Positions 1 through 11,600 of a DNA stretch of 64,000 bases are shown here, in pieces (within the stretch, counting starts at the first letter, position 1; each line of letters opens with the position of its first letter). The position numbers were made by a program, and so were the translations under genes. Under the pieces are notes generated by a model that saw only the letters and a list, made by a program, of their open reading frames with translations, searched no databases and was not told the origin of the DNA. Origin of the DNA: Amblyornis subalaris (taxonomy: Eukaryota; Chordata; Aves; Passeriformes; Ptilonorhynchidae); NCBI GenBank assembly GCA_018881555.1, contig JACAXG010000241.1:5277-69276 (forward strand). The letters run 5' to 3'.

Positions 1-2500
1 AAACTTACAATACTGCCCTTTGGAGTCACAGAGAAATAGACAGAAAGCAAAAAGCAATAGTGGAAGAATCCCCCACCAAGTGCTGTCAAACAGAATGATA
101 CAAGTGCCTAAAGACACAAATCAGCACTACTGTGGGTTCAGTGCAGAGATCGAGCAGGGCCACACACAGGTGCTGGTGTCCTCTGTCCCCTGGGATGCGC
201 TATGGGGACTCTTCTGAGCCTGTGCAGTTGCCTCTACATTTTTAAACCTCTCAGACACCATCAGAGGTGTTATTCTGGAGATGGCATTGCCTGGCCTGAA
301 ACAGAGTGAAACTTTTCCAGGTCACAGAGCTGCCCCCTCGCAGCGGCCCCGGCCTGCGCGCAGCTGTCCNGGCAGGGAGCTCGGCCCACAGACACCGGGG
401 GAGCACAGGCCACGTGTGTCCCTGGTGATGGCCGAGGAAGCAGCTGAGCTGTGTCACACCAACACCCTCCCCGAAGGGCAGCCAGGCCCTGTGCAGCAGC
501 TCACCCTGTGCAGACAGCAGCATAATTCTGTTAGAGACAATTACTCTGTGGGTATAGTACTATGGCAGAAAGGGGTGTTTTAATGCCTGTCGGGGTGACC
601 TCACACTGTGCCGTCTCCCAGGATGTTTTTAGCATGCTGGTTATATGTTTTGGCTACTTATATATCTAGTGCAAAGCCTCTTTTGTTTCCTGCTACATAC
701 AAATCACCCAGAAGTTCCAGGGAATCAAGCCAGGAAAAAAGCTCTAGTTTTTATCACTTAAACCGTCAATTTTAATTTAAGGAGTGGTTAAAAAATTATA
801 AAGTACGAATTGCTGAAAAACATTTATTTGGAGAAGAGAATCAGGGTGCACTCTGAACAGCAAGAGGATGCTGCACACTCAGTTGTTCTTTGAGGACAGA
901 TTGGCTCCACCCCTTTGCAACCTGCTTGAAGAAGTGCTCTGGTTTTCCTAGCGAGTCTGCCATCTTCTGTCCATATTTATAGGCAGGAGGCAACTGAAAT
1001 CAGAGATACTGCCATTTGTGACAGTGTTGCTTGTTCGACTTCCATGACATATAGATTATTTGCACGAAGGGGTGATGTCTCCTCCAGAGTTCATTAATCT
1101 GGGAGCTGGGGTGCATTTATTTAATTTTATCATTATTTGGAGCCAGGACTGCTCTGATAATTTTGCCAATAACATTCAAGGCAAAAGAGATCACAGCGGA
1201 GATTTTACAAAATGCCTCCTGAAAACCTCACCCTNCTTTGAAGCCAGCTTTGCAAGCAGCAAACTGCCTGCAGGTGGGCACCAACAGGAGCCACAGCTTC
1301 CCCCAAAGCACCAGCCCACATGGCTGCACGTACTGCGCCCTGCAGGGTCACACTGAGCAGCTGAACTTGCTGCACCAAACACCTGTTGAAAGAAAGGAAA
1401 TAACCAGAGGTGACACTTGACAAGTTAGTTTTTATTCAGTGCACTGGACTCGTACATCACTGCTTCATCAGCTAATAACATTTCACACATCCCTGTAAAA
1501 CCAATGCCAAGTCCAGTCTCTTGTTAAAGATGCTCGGTGTAAAATGTAAAGCAGTCTATCAAATATTTCCTTTTATAAGTATAGCTTAGAGCCCAGTAAC
1601 AGGCTGTGTCCAGCATGTTCAGCGCTGGGTTCCAGCAGTGGGTGGAGAATGGAGCAGTAACTCAGGGTTGATGCAGGGCTTCATTAACAAATGTCTAAAC
1701 CCAGCTCATTAACATCTCAATGTTTACAGAGTGCTGCTGCCAGTTTATGTCGGTGCTTTGAGCATGGGTGGAGCTGCAACTACAAAAACCCTAAAGCAGA
1801 ACTACTGCAGCACTGGAAAACCTGATTTGGGCTGGGGCAGCCTGTCTGTGCTTCGTGCTGAGGACAGTCACTCCGGCAGCACGGCAAGGCACGTCTCTCC
1901 CCGTCCCCAGAACTGGGCCAGCAGCAGCAGTCAGAACAGCACAGCAATCCACGGAGAAATGCAAGGTGCTCAGGCCTGACTGTGAGGGCCAAGCGAGACG
2001 TGTTCAGGGTGGAGGGGTCTTACACTGCAAACCTCTGGGCAGGGACGCTTGCAAGCACAACAAATTGGGCAGTTAGGTGGATGCTGGGGACTGTGGGTAG
2101 CTGGAGCATCCCCACCTGTGCCACTGCTGGGGCACATCCCTCAGCTCTCCACATGCTCCGCTTCCCTCTCTGCCTCCCATGCGGGCAGGCACAGCACCCT
2201 CAACCCTGTCCCACCCATGGGGCAATGAAGGGAAGGCTCCATGGGTATGGCTTGGAGCTGGCACCCCCTCCCACTTGCAGGAGTCACCCTGGTCAGCACA
2301 GGGGGACAGGGCTGGTGCCAGCCCTACAGCTTCTCAGGAGAGCTGTCCCAGCAAATCCATCTCCACTCATCCCCGTCCACCACCCTGCTTGTGTCCCACC
2401 TGCCCTGTGCTCAGGCCCAAACTCTCACCCTGCCTCGTCCCTGCCCTCAATCACTCATTCACTCTGTGTAAGGAAGGAGACGGCACATTGCCAAATCAGC
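1..2500. other. Intergenic DNA downstream of the UIF-like gene
   Basis: No gene is supported here. The open frames present are short, overlap each other on both strands, and show no recognisable domain or splice-linked continuation. The segment is moderately GC-rich in places (about 280-530 and 1850-2470), which explains several chance frames. The next human neighbour expected beyond LUZP4, PLS3, is not visible, so it must lie outside the window if synteny holds. Confidence 0.6.
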
Positions 2501-2524
2501 TATCTCAAAGGGAATCTAGCGACT

Positions 2525-2530
2525 TTTATT
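2525..2530 (-). terminator. Polyadenylation signal of the UIF-like gene
   Basis: On the minus strand this reads AATAAA, about 60 bases beyond the TAG stop at 2589-2591. It is followed by a modestly G/T-rich stretch. It is the first canonical signal after the stop and would give a very short 3' UTR of roughly 80-100 bases. This is inferred from the sequence only; no transcript evidence is available. Confidence 0.6.
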
Positions 2531-2588
2531 GAGCCCTTGTCATGGAGCCTGGACTGTTACAGGCAGTCCCTGTGACGAGCATGCAGTC

Positions 2589-2684
2589 CTAAGGCATGGT
2601 GACCGTCCGTCCGGCGCTCCTGGCCGCGGTAAAGCGCCTCTTATTCCTCAGACCAGAGAACCTCTCATCCAGCGTCAGGCTGGT
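2589..2684 (-). CDS. UIF-like exon 9 (C-terminus and stop)
   Basis: The acceptor is CCCCTGCAG and the exon enters in phase 0. It encodes 31 residues starting TSLTLDERFSGLRNKRRF and ends TVTMP then TAG. The segment matches the recalled UIF C-terminus (GMTLNERFGILKEQR, ending in VTVG) in length and motif. The (S/T)L(N/D)ERF core also occurs at the N-terminus of another export adaptor, CHTOP. Confidence 0.92.
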   Translation of the reverse strand, partial: TSLTLDERFSGLRNKRRFTAARSAGRTVTMP

Positions 2685-5600
2685 CTGCAGGGGAAAGCGA
2701 GAGCGAGTCAGTCCCACGTCTCGTGGCAAAGCACAGCCAAACCTGTAGCAGGGTATTGATTAGAGCCCATCAGTCAGGCTGGTGTTTCACAGCTGGTTAG
2801 TCAATTAAACCACTCAGCACACAGAGACAAGGAGCTCGACAGACTGTGTGCAGCTGGAAAACCTCCAAGCAGCTCCCAGCCCCAAGACACAGGGCGTCCT
2901 CGGCAAGAACAGGAGCAAGCAGATGGCATTTGAGCACAAGGCACCAAGTAAAACCAAACCGTCCAGACAAGAAACGCCGGCAATGAAGAAGGTGGAGCGG
3001 GGTTTCTCAGCTGCCCCAGGGCTCTTGGACCATACTTCAGTGTAAAATGTGGCACCAAGAAGGTCACCAAAGCAAAGAGCGAGCAAAGCCCAGAAGTGCC
3101 ACGTGTCTCTGAGGAATGGGAAGCACTGACAGTGAAACGGTCCCCTCTGGCCAGGACTACTCATCAGCAGGCTCTCCCTGCTCCAAGCAAGCACATGGAC
3201 AGGCCAAGACAGGCCATCAGAGTGGGGACAACTGGGCTGAGTCTGTAGTTGCTGAACAGTCTTCTCAAGTGCCTTCAGTTTTGTGAGCAACCTGGCCAAC
3301 ACAGCTACAGGACTTTCCTCCCGGGTTGTGTTAGATAAACCCAACTGGCAGCCCCAGAAACCTGAGCGTGATGTTAACAGCTCAGTGGCAGGGCTGCTGC
3401 GGGGTGCCAGGTGCCTCCTGTCCCGTCGACAATCCTCTACCTGGTTGGCCATCGCGCGGAAGTTGAACCTCAGCAGCACCCCCTTGGGCTGGGGCTTGGC
3501 CATCCGTGCCGGGGGTCTCTGGCTTCGCAGGAATGGGCGCTTGGATCCAGGCCTGGGGAAAAGCACAGATCTGCAGTCACTCAAGGTGCTAAGGCAGCTC
3601 ACTTCCCATCCTCAGCACAGCAGCACTGAGCAAAGGAGACACCCACACACTCCATATGTGCCATGGCATATCCAACCACTGGCACAGTCCAAAGGTTCCC
3701 GCAGAGTTCCAGCACTGGGGACTGTGGCACATCAAGGTTATCATGAGGTGCTCTCTGCACCCAGGATATGTGCACTGCCCTCACCCATCCTTCTCTCTGC
3801 CCCCAGCTGGGTGCCAGGTCCTGCAGCTGCACTGGCTCAGCCCAGGGCTGGAGCTGCCCCTTTCCAGCCTCTGAGCTCCTCTTACACAGTGAGCATGAGG
3901 TGTCCCTTTGGGCACATGGCGTTTTCCCGACACCTCACAACCAGTCTGCCACCTCCCACAATGGTGCTTCCATTTCTCCTCACTCTGCATAACAAACGAG
4001 GGCACGATAATTACAGATTACTGTGTAATTACAGGTAAACACAAGAGATTTTTATCTCCTTCAGATAAGGGAGAGCAGACATCATTTGCTAACCATTTTG
4101 GGTCTGAACCATTCACTGCAGACTCATTATGGAAGTGAAGCTGCAATAATGCTAAAGGGATTTGCAATGGCTTTTGTAGGGCTCGCACCCTAACAAATCA
4201 CCTCATTTACTTACGCGCCGGTCTGGCCCGCCTGGGGATTAACCACAGAAACCGTCAGAATTGCTCCCGGGCTGGGTTTCACTTGCCACCTGCCGAGACA
4301 GGGAGATTTATCCAGCTTCAAGCATGAAAGAGCACGTCGTATTTGCATTGTGCCTTTGTTCACCAATTACCTTCTCATCCTCGGCGGTTTCCCTTCTCCT
4401 TGAGCATCCATCTGCTGTGAAATATATTAAAAAAAAAGTTACTTAAAGATTAGCTCTCAGAAACAATGATTCCTTTTCCAGGATTCCTTTTCCAGGGTTT
4501 TCAAAGAGCTCCTTCCTTGCAAGTTGTCAAGAAACTTGCTAATTTGGGGTTTCCCGCTGGCACAGTGATGTGTATGGGGTGGCTTTACTTTGCCCTGCTT
4601 GTGCTGCTCTAGAAACTGCAAGGTTTATTTGTAATACCCTCCCAGCATTTACCTTCCAGCTGCCAGAATACCAAGCTGCATTAAAAACTGCCTGCAAGTA
4701 CTTTCCTTGCAATACATGCAGTGTTCAAGTCATCCACCTCTCTCCCCCAGTCACTTTCAGAAGCAAAGCTACGACCGGGCAAAGGCTGGTGAAGCTGAAG
4801 CTTTGTCACCAGCAGCAGACTGCAGAGGAAATGCCTCAGTACTGACCCCTCTCTGGAAGCGGGCCTTGGAGAACCACTGCTGCATCCGCTTCTGCTGGAA
4901 CGCTGGTCCCCTGTTTAGCAGGAAAGGCCTGCTGGTAAAGGAGAGAGAAAAAAACAGAGGTGAAGATGATGCCAGGTCTCTCTAACCCAAATACCTAACC
5001 CAAGCCATCTTAAAAAGCAGTGTAAGAAGCAAAGGAGGCTGTGTGCTACCAAGTTCAGCCCAACAGGTTTTTCTGCCAGCAGAGGATTTCAGAGGAACTT
5101 GATTTTCTGCTCAAATGAGACAACAGCTTGTGTGTTCTGAACTTTGCTCATTAAAAGTAAAAAACCATGGAGGAAAATAATAGAAAAAAATCAGGTCAGA
5201 AAGGATCTCTCGATGTCATTCAGTCCCTGCTCTGCTCAGCATTGCAAAGAGCTTCCTTTTGAGCTCAGAGAACACAATGATCTCGATGAGACAGGCACGG
5301 AGACAGTGCCCAGCACCTGGTAATCTGCCTTCCTCACAGCTCCTGGGGCACAGTCTGCTCCTGCAGCCCCTCATTGGGACAGACTCCCTCTCTTCTGCCT
5401 ACCCCTCATAGCTAGAAGCTGTATTTCCTGCCTTTATGAAAATATATGCTACTTCACTCTTCAAAAGTGTTCCCAAAGCGACAGAGAAAAAGTTTAATAA
5501 AGCTACAAAGGTCATATTTTCTGTGCTTCCTGAAGTAAGATGAAATATCTAATATCTGCATTATGAACTATGAGCATGAGGTTGTTTTCTTTCCACGTGC

Positions 5601-8600
5601 TTCTCTACCATACCCAGGGGTATTTTTCTCATGCTGCACAAGCACATGGCTGTAGCCATGCCCAGCTGGCACATACAGAGAGCAGAACCCCATGAGCTGC
5701 ACAGGGAATCCCTGAAAACCAAAATAACCTAGAGTTACCAAAGATTTTACCTTCTCCCTGGGGTGCGGACGCTGGCAGCATCTGCTCTGAATCTCTTGGG
5801 GCCTGGAGATGGCTGTGGTTGTTCCTCCTGCTGCCCGCTGCCGCTTTTGGCAAAAGCATTGCTGTTCTTGTTGCCCTGAAAGAGCAGTGAGACGTCAGCA
5901 GCTGCCACCTGTGCCATAATCACGGTACACGAACAGGGAGCGAGGGCAAGTGACAGCACACAATGTCCTGCTCTGCTGACTGCTGTCAACAATCAGTCAG
6001 GGTGTGTGCCTCCCTTCTTGGACATGAAACTACACGGGCCAGGAAGAATGTTTTGTTCTAATGGTGCAGAAATTAAAAAAGGAAAAAAACAATCAGTCCA
6101 TGGAGAGCAAATCTCGCAGAAGCTGAGCATTACAGCCCTGCTCAGGTTTCCTTTTGGCCATTGACTCTTTCTTGTTTGGACAGGTGCATTGCCTGGACCA
6201 AGCCCTGAAGTATGAAACACACCAGAAGACCCCTCAGCAGTGTCTGTCCTGCAACACAAAAACTGCCTCAGGCTCCAGCCTGTTTATTTCTGTGGGACAA
6301 CTACCATCACTATTACTACCCACTAACTGAGGTATATTTCCATATTCTTCCCCCTTGGTTTATTTCTGCAAAGTGGAAGCTACTGTAGAACTATGCCTCC
6401 TAGCAACTGCTTATTACTTTCTGTAAATACCAGCCACACTCAATATCTGAGTCATCTTGGTCTTTATTTTCAGCAATAACCACACTCCTTGCACATGCAT
6501 GCTCAGTTCAGGGCTTTCTTATTTATACCCCTACAACACATCCACTAAATGTGCCATCATGTTCAGCACTTGCATTTTTTTTAATTCACTGAGCTTCCAT
6601 GACCTGAGTGGATTTTCATCAGTGCAGGAAAACCCAGTTGCCTCACACACTATCTGTCACAGTACTGGGAATCATTGTCTCTGGTGGAAAGTATGTGTCT
6701 GAACCAAAGTCACCTAGTCTCTTCTCTGACTTCGCAGGAACTTGGAAAATGCTCTGGGTGGAGAACAAATAACAAAGAATCTTAACACACCTCCTCTATA
6801 TGATAATAGTAAGATGAGATGATGTGGAATTAATTTTTATGGAAATATTTTTAAACCTTTTAAGATCAATTTTAAAAAAATCTTTTTTTGCAAAACCCAT
6901 GGGAACTGATCAGTAAAATTATGCTAAGTCAGAAGCTTATAAAACCAACTGGAAAATTGCAATTCCATATGCATGCACGTCTGTACTCACCTACGCATAC
7001 AAATGCTGTGCACAGGCATATAAAAGATGGTGCCTTTTTATGCAGATTGTTCTTTGGGGTGATCCAGGATCATAAAATCGAGCAGATTTCTACATGACAT
7101 TTGGGAAAAGCTGTACCTTCCTTATCCCCCTACCTCCTGAGCCGAGGCCTGGCGATTTAAAGGGCTCACTCCATCGAATGCAGCAGCTGCTCTTCTCTTG
7201 CGACCAGGCAAAGTATTCCTGAACTGTCTCCGATTGGACTGTTGCTGTCCAAACCCTCTTCTGAAACGGTTAGGTCCTACAAAAAAACCCTTTTTATTTT
7301 AGCATCCTTCAAAATTCGATGTATGATTACAGTTTTGCAAATCGATTAAAAGGTTTACTCAATATGATACAGGAGTATCTACACAAATAGTGGTGCAACA
7401 GTCACACTAATTCATCCCAGAAAAATATTAAATAATTAATTTTTCCAATGTCTCTCTAGCATTCTTATTGTATGTAGGACTGACACAGACACTATTTGAT
7501 GTCAAAGAATACAGAAGAGAAAAGCCTTCCAGAACTCTGATTCCTCATAAAGGCAGGAACACCCACATCAGGAGACCTGTCAATCTGTTGTCAGAGCTCA
7601 CATTGCTATGAATTAACTATGAAACAGAAAAAGCCTTTTGATACAGATACACAAGTGACTTGAGCATCCTGAAGCCAACTCCACAGCAGCCTGAAATAGC
7701 TCTGAGTGCCCACACTGTAGTACAGTTCTTATATGTATACATTTATTTTCTTTTAGCCTGACATACCGTTACTGCACATATTGAAGAGGACACCTGCTGC
7801 TGCTGCTGTTTTAGGTAACAGTATGATACATACGCACCCCCTGTCCTTCTTGAATTTAACCTTTCCCCCTAAGCCTGCTGATTTTAAAGTGTGCTGAAGT
7901 GTTCAGCGACAGGAAAAGCACTGCCACACTGAGGCACAGTGCTTCCAAACCTAATTACTCCACGTGAAAAAATTCTGTAGTCACGAGACAGAAAGTTTCT
8001 GAGTCGCTGCGTGAGCTGACACAGGCACAACAACAACAACCACAAACTCACAGCTGGAATGCAAAGAGGGAATTTATTTCTGTTACCTCACAAACCAGCA
8101 GGTCGCTGAAGCAACGCCTAAACAGAGCCACACAGGTGGAGGCACCAGCACCATTAAGCTTGGCCCAACGCTAGAGAACCACCAGGCTGCCTCTCACACC
8201 AGTTTATCAAGGGTTTGGTGCCTGTCTAGAGTTTACCACCATGCTGCAGTTTGATCTCCTCTGCACCAAGGCAGGGAGCTCAGGCACGTTCATTAGGGTG
8301 TCCCTGAGTCTAGCAAACACCTTCATTATCTATACAGAGATGTTCTACTTCTCAAAGCACACAGAGGGTAAACAGCAGTAGAAGTGCATGTTTTTCTACA
8401 TTGCCACTTCAGATTTTGCTATCCCCAGCTGCAAGGTCACTTGAGTGTACTTACAGCCCTTCTGTTTTCAGCCCATTGTCCTCAAGAGTTGCTATACCAG
8501 TACCTGGGGGTGTATAAATCAGGCACAAAGCTGTGCACGGCAGAGGGCAGTGAGAGTGCACTCAAACCCTGGATCACATAGCAGAACCTCACTGACACAA

Positions 8601-11600
8601 ACCACAGAGCAGTGAGGTGCATGTATTGATCTTTCACTGTCAGCTGCTACATGACAGCAATTCATACTGACTTGGAGCAATTAGAAATGAAGTGCTCTTA
8701 GGCAGCAGTGACATTGCTGTGAGGGGCCACTACTGCCACAATGAATGAAGGCTACAGCCTCAGGGTGTAACACCAGCCGGCACCAGCAGGAGCTGCTTAC
8801 CCTGGAACACGTGTGAAGATGATTTGAGCTGCTCTGGCTCTAAAACAAAAGGGCAGCAGGGCAGGCCCGTGGGAAGCAGATCCCAAATACCACGCTGGGC
8901 TGCTTCGTGTCTTATGGCCAGAGGTGCTGGTTGGGAACACACACAAAAACACAACGCAGTTCACAAGCTCTGTGGGCCACAGATGATGCCCTCTCGCTGC
9001 CATAGTGCAGGTGTGTAAATGTTCCTCTCTTGACAAACACTGAATTTTGGCAAACTGTTTCTTTTTGACCAGATGTGGACTTGCTGTGTTTAATGGCCCT
9101 TTGATTTTTCCCCTTGCTTTTGTCCCTCNCAGTTTGTTTTTGCCCCGTCTTCTTCTCTTTAACCACCACCCTGGGTCTGCCCCTCTCTCTTGCCTGTTTG
9201 CTGGACTGCTCTCCTGCAGGCAACCAAGCCTTGCAGCACAGCTCTCCCACACCCTGGAGAGGGCAAGAGACTGAGCTCAGCTGCCTTTCCTGGATATTCC
9301 ATCAGGGCAATGGGAGGGACTGCTGCAGAAGGCAGCCCTGACTGGAAAATCGTGCCCCTGTCAGTCTTTTCCTATGAGAGAGCCTGTGCTCAGCAGTGCG
9401 CTCAGGCACTGCTCAGCCAGCACAAATAACACATGACAGAGCCATCAGCCTCCGAGGGGAACCCCGTTACACCAGCTGGGGACCAAGGCCTGGTCTGTCA
9501 TGTGTGACACGTGGGAGCCTTCATCTTTGCAAAAGGTCTGGCAGATATTTAATAATGTACGAACATTTGAATACAACCCCACAGCGTCAGCAGCTGGGGA
9601 AGAATCCCACACACACCCATCCCATGTTTGGGTGCATGCTCAGAGCCTGGTGCTGAGCACACCTGGGATGGCCAAAAGGCACCTCTGCTCAGCAAGTCCA
9701 GTCTGGGCAGAACTTCCCATGTCTGACAGGCTCTTTTTTCCAAGGAGATTTGAAATTCAAATTTCTTCTCATTAAAAATCATCTTTCCCCCACTAGGGAG
9801 ATGGTATAAGCCATATTCCAAGAGGGATTAACAGCACTTTGCTTGCTGGTTTAATCAGCATAATACCCTTCCCCCCTCCTCTGTCATTACAGTGCTGGGC
9901 TCCTCTGATCATGATTTTGATAATGGTTATCACATCTCAGCCCAGAAGGGATTGCATTTCAGCAGGGACCGAAGTGAACTGAGCCCTTGAAGAATTATGG
10001 GCTAAATTCCCAGTCATGCTGAGTTTCCCCAAATTGCTACTGACAATCAGCATCACACAGCATGGTGGGTCTCTGCACTTGGCAGGGCTGAATTCAGGCT
10101 CACTGAAAACCTATGAAATACTAAAACTAGCAGAGACAATTCTATAAATTAACACAAAAGTTCTCCCATCTAAAGAATAGGGAAAAAAAATATTTTATTG
10201 GATTTGACTCTGAATGCAGTAGGTTGCTTGAGTGTGGAAGAATATCAAAGCATGTGTGTTTTGACAGCAAAATCAATTTGCAAAGGCCATTTATCATCAT
10301 TCTGTTTTGAACTGGAATGATCCTCAGTAAGGCAATACGTGGTGGACACCAAGAACACAAGGCTGAGAGACAGAGCAGAGACAAAAAGGCTTGCTCCCAG
10401 TAATCCCACTGTCCTGATGTGTGACTGGCACTCCAATATAAGACTGCAAAGACATTGCTGCAAAATGCCACTAAGATCTTCAAGGAGTGACTTAGCAGTA
10501 ATTAAAAAAAATTATTTCATACAGATTGCATTTCATGCAGCACATAACTTTGGTTTGTAGGTAAAAACTACTGGAACAAAACAAAGTGTGCGATCACTCA
10601 GTATTATAAAAAAAATTCACCTTAAAAATAGCATGCTTGGCAAAAGCGACAATTTAGCTTCAATAACTGAGCTATCAAGTACAGTTACTGAAGGGGTAAT
10701 TTGGATAATTCAAATCTGCTCTGGGAAAATGAGGATTAGGAAGAGGCATAATTAAAATATGCAAAGCCAAGGGGAATAGAGAATAGATATTAAGTCACTT
10801 TAAATTAGTAATTCATGAGGGAGTGGAAGGAAGAGAAATGGATGAATTATGCTCTGAAAGGGCCCTGATATTGCATTGTTACAGAGAGAAAAGCTAATCA
10901 GAGCCCGAGTACATCTTATACGCACACAGAAATTAGATAGGAGAAGGATTTAAGAGCTGTATTTCGCTACAAAAATGCATTTCCCAGCCTGGCAGGCCTC
11001 TGCTGTCTCAAGTGCCCATCTACCTTGCAAATTCCTCTGCTTCCAGGCGCGGTAGCGGGGCCGCCCATACCCGAAGGCTGAGCTCCTGTTCTTGACCTGC
11101 TGCCTTCTGCTGTCGCCCGCGGCGCTGGCATCTGTTTGCTCTTTCCTGTGGCGTTTTATAATGTCATCTGGAATGAAATGAGAAGGGGAGAAATCCATAG
11201 AACCTGCACTTTGTACCACCAGTGATTCTCTCTTTGGGTGCTTGCAATTGTCCGCAGTAAAACATGGAGCTTGCTGTTCTGTGAGCTACGCTGGACAGAC
11301 AATGAAAGATTAAGCTTAGCTTAGAAAGTATAGGATCAATTTACTGGGCTTCTGCAGGCTGGAGATTAGAGTGCAGCAAATGATTTAAACATGTGCTACC
11401 AGCCGGCACATCCCCAGCACGGGCAGGACAGAGATTTCAGACCCACGTCCACCGAGGGATCTGATCCCGCAGGTTTCCCACGAGCCTAAGGGAATGTTTT
11501 TGCAGGGGCAGCAGGAGCTCAGTGCTGAGCAGAGAACGTTTTTGACAAGGTCTGACTTGAGTGGCTGCAAGAAAGATGGTCAAAGGGGGGAGGGAAGATG

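Noticed and set aside
2814..3602. 262-codon minus-strand frame treated as a single-exon gene
   Set aside because: Only 3441-3552 matches the UIF family, with good splice sites on both sides. The remainder is intron 8 and loses similarity at once.
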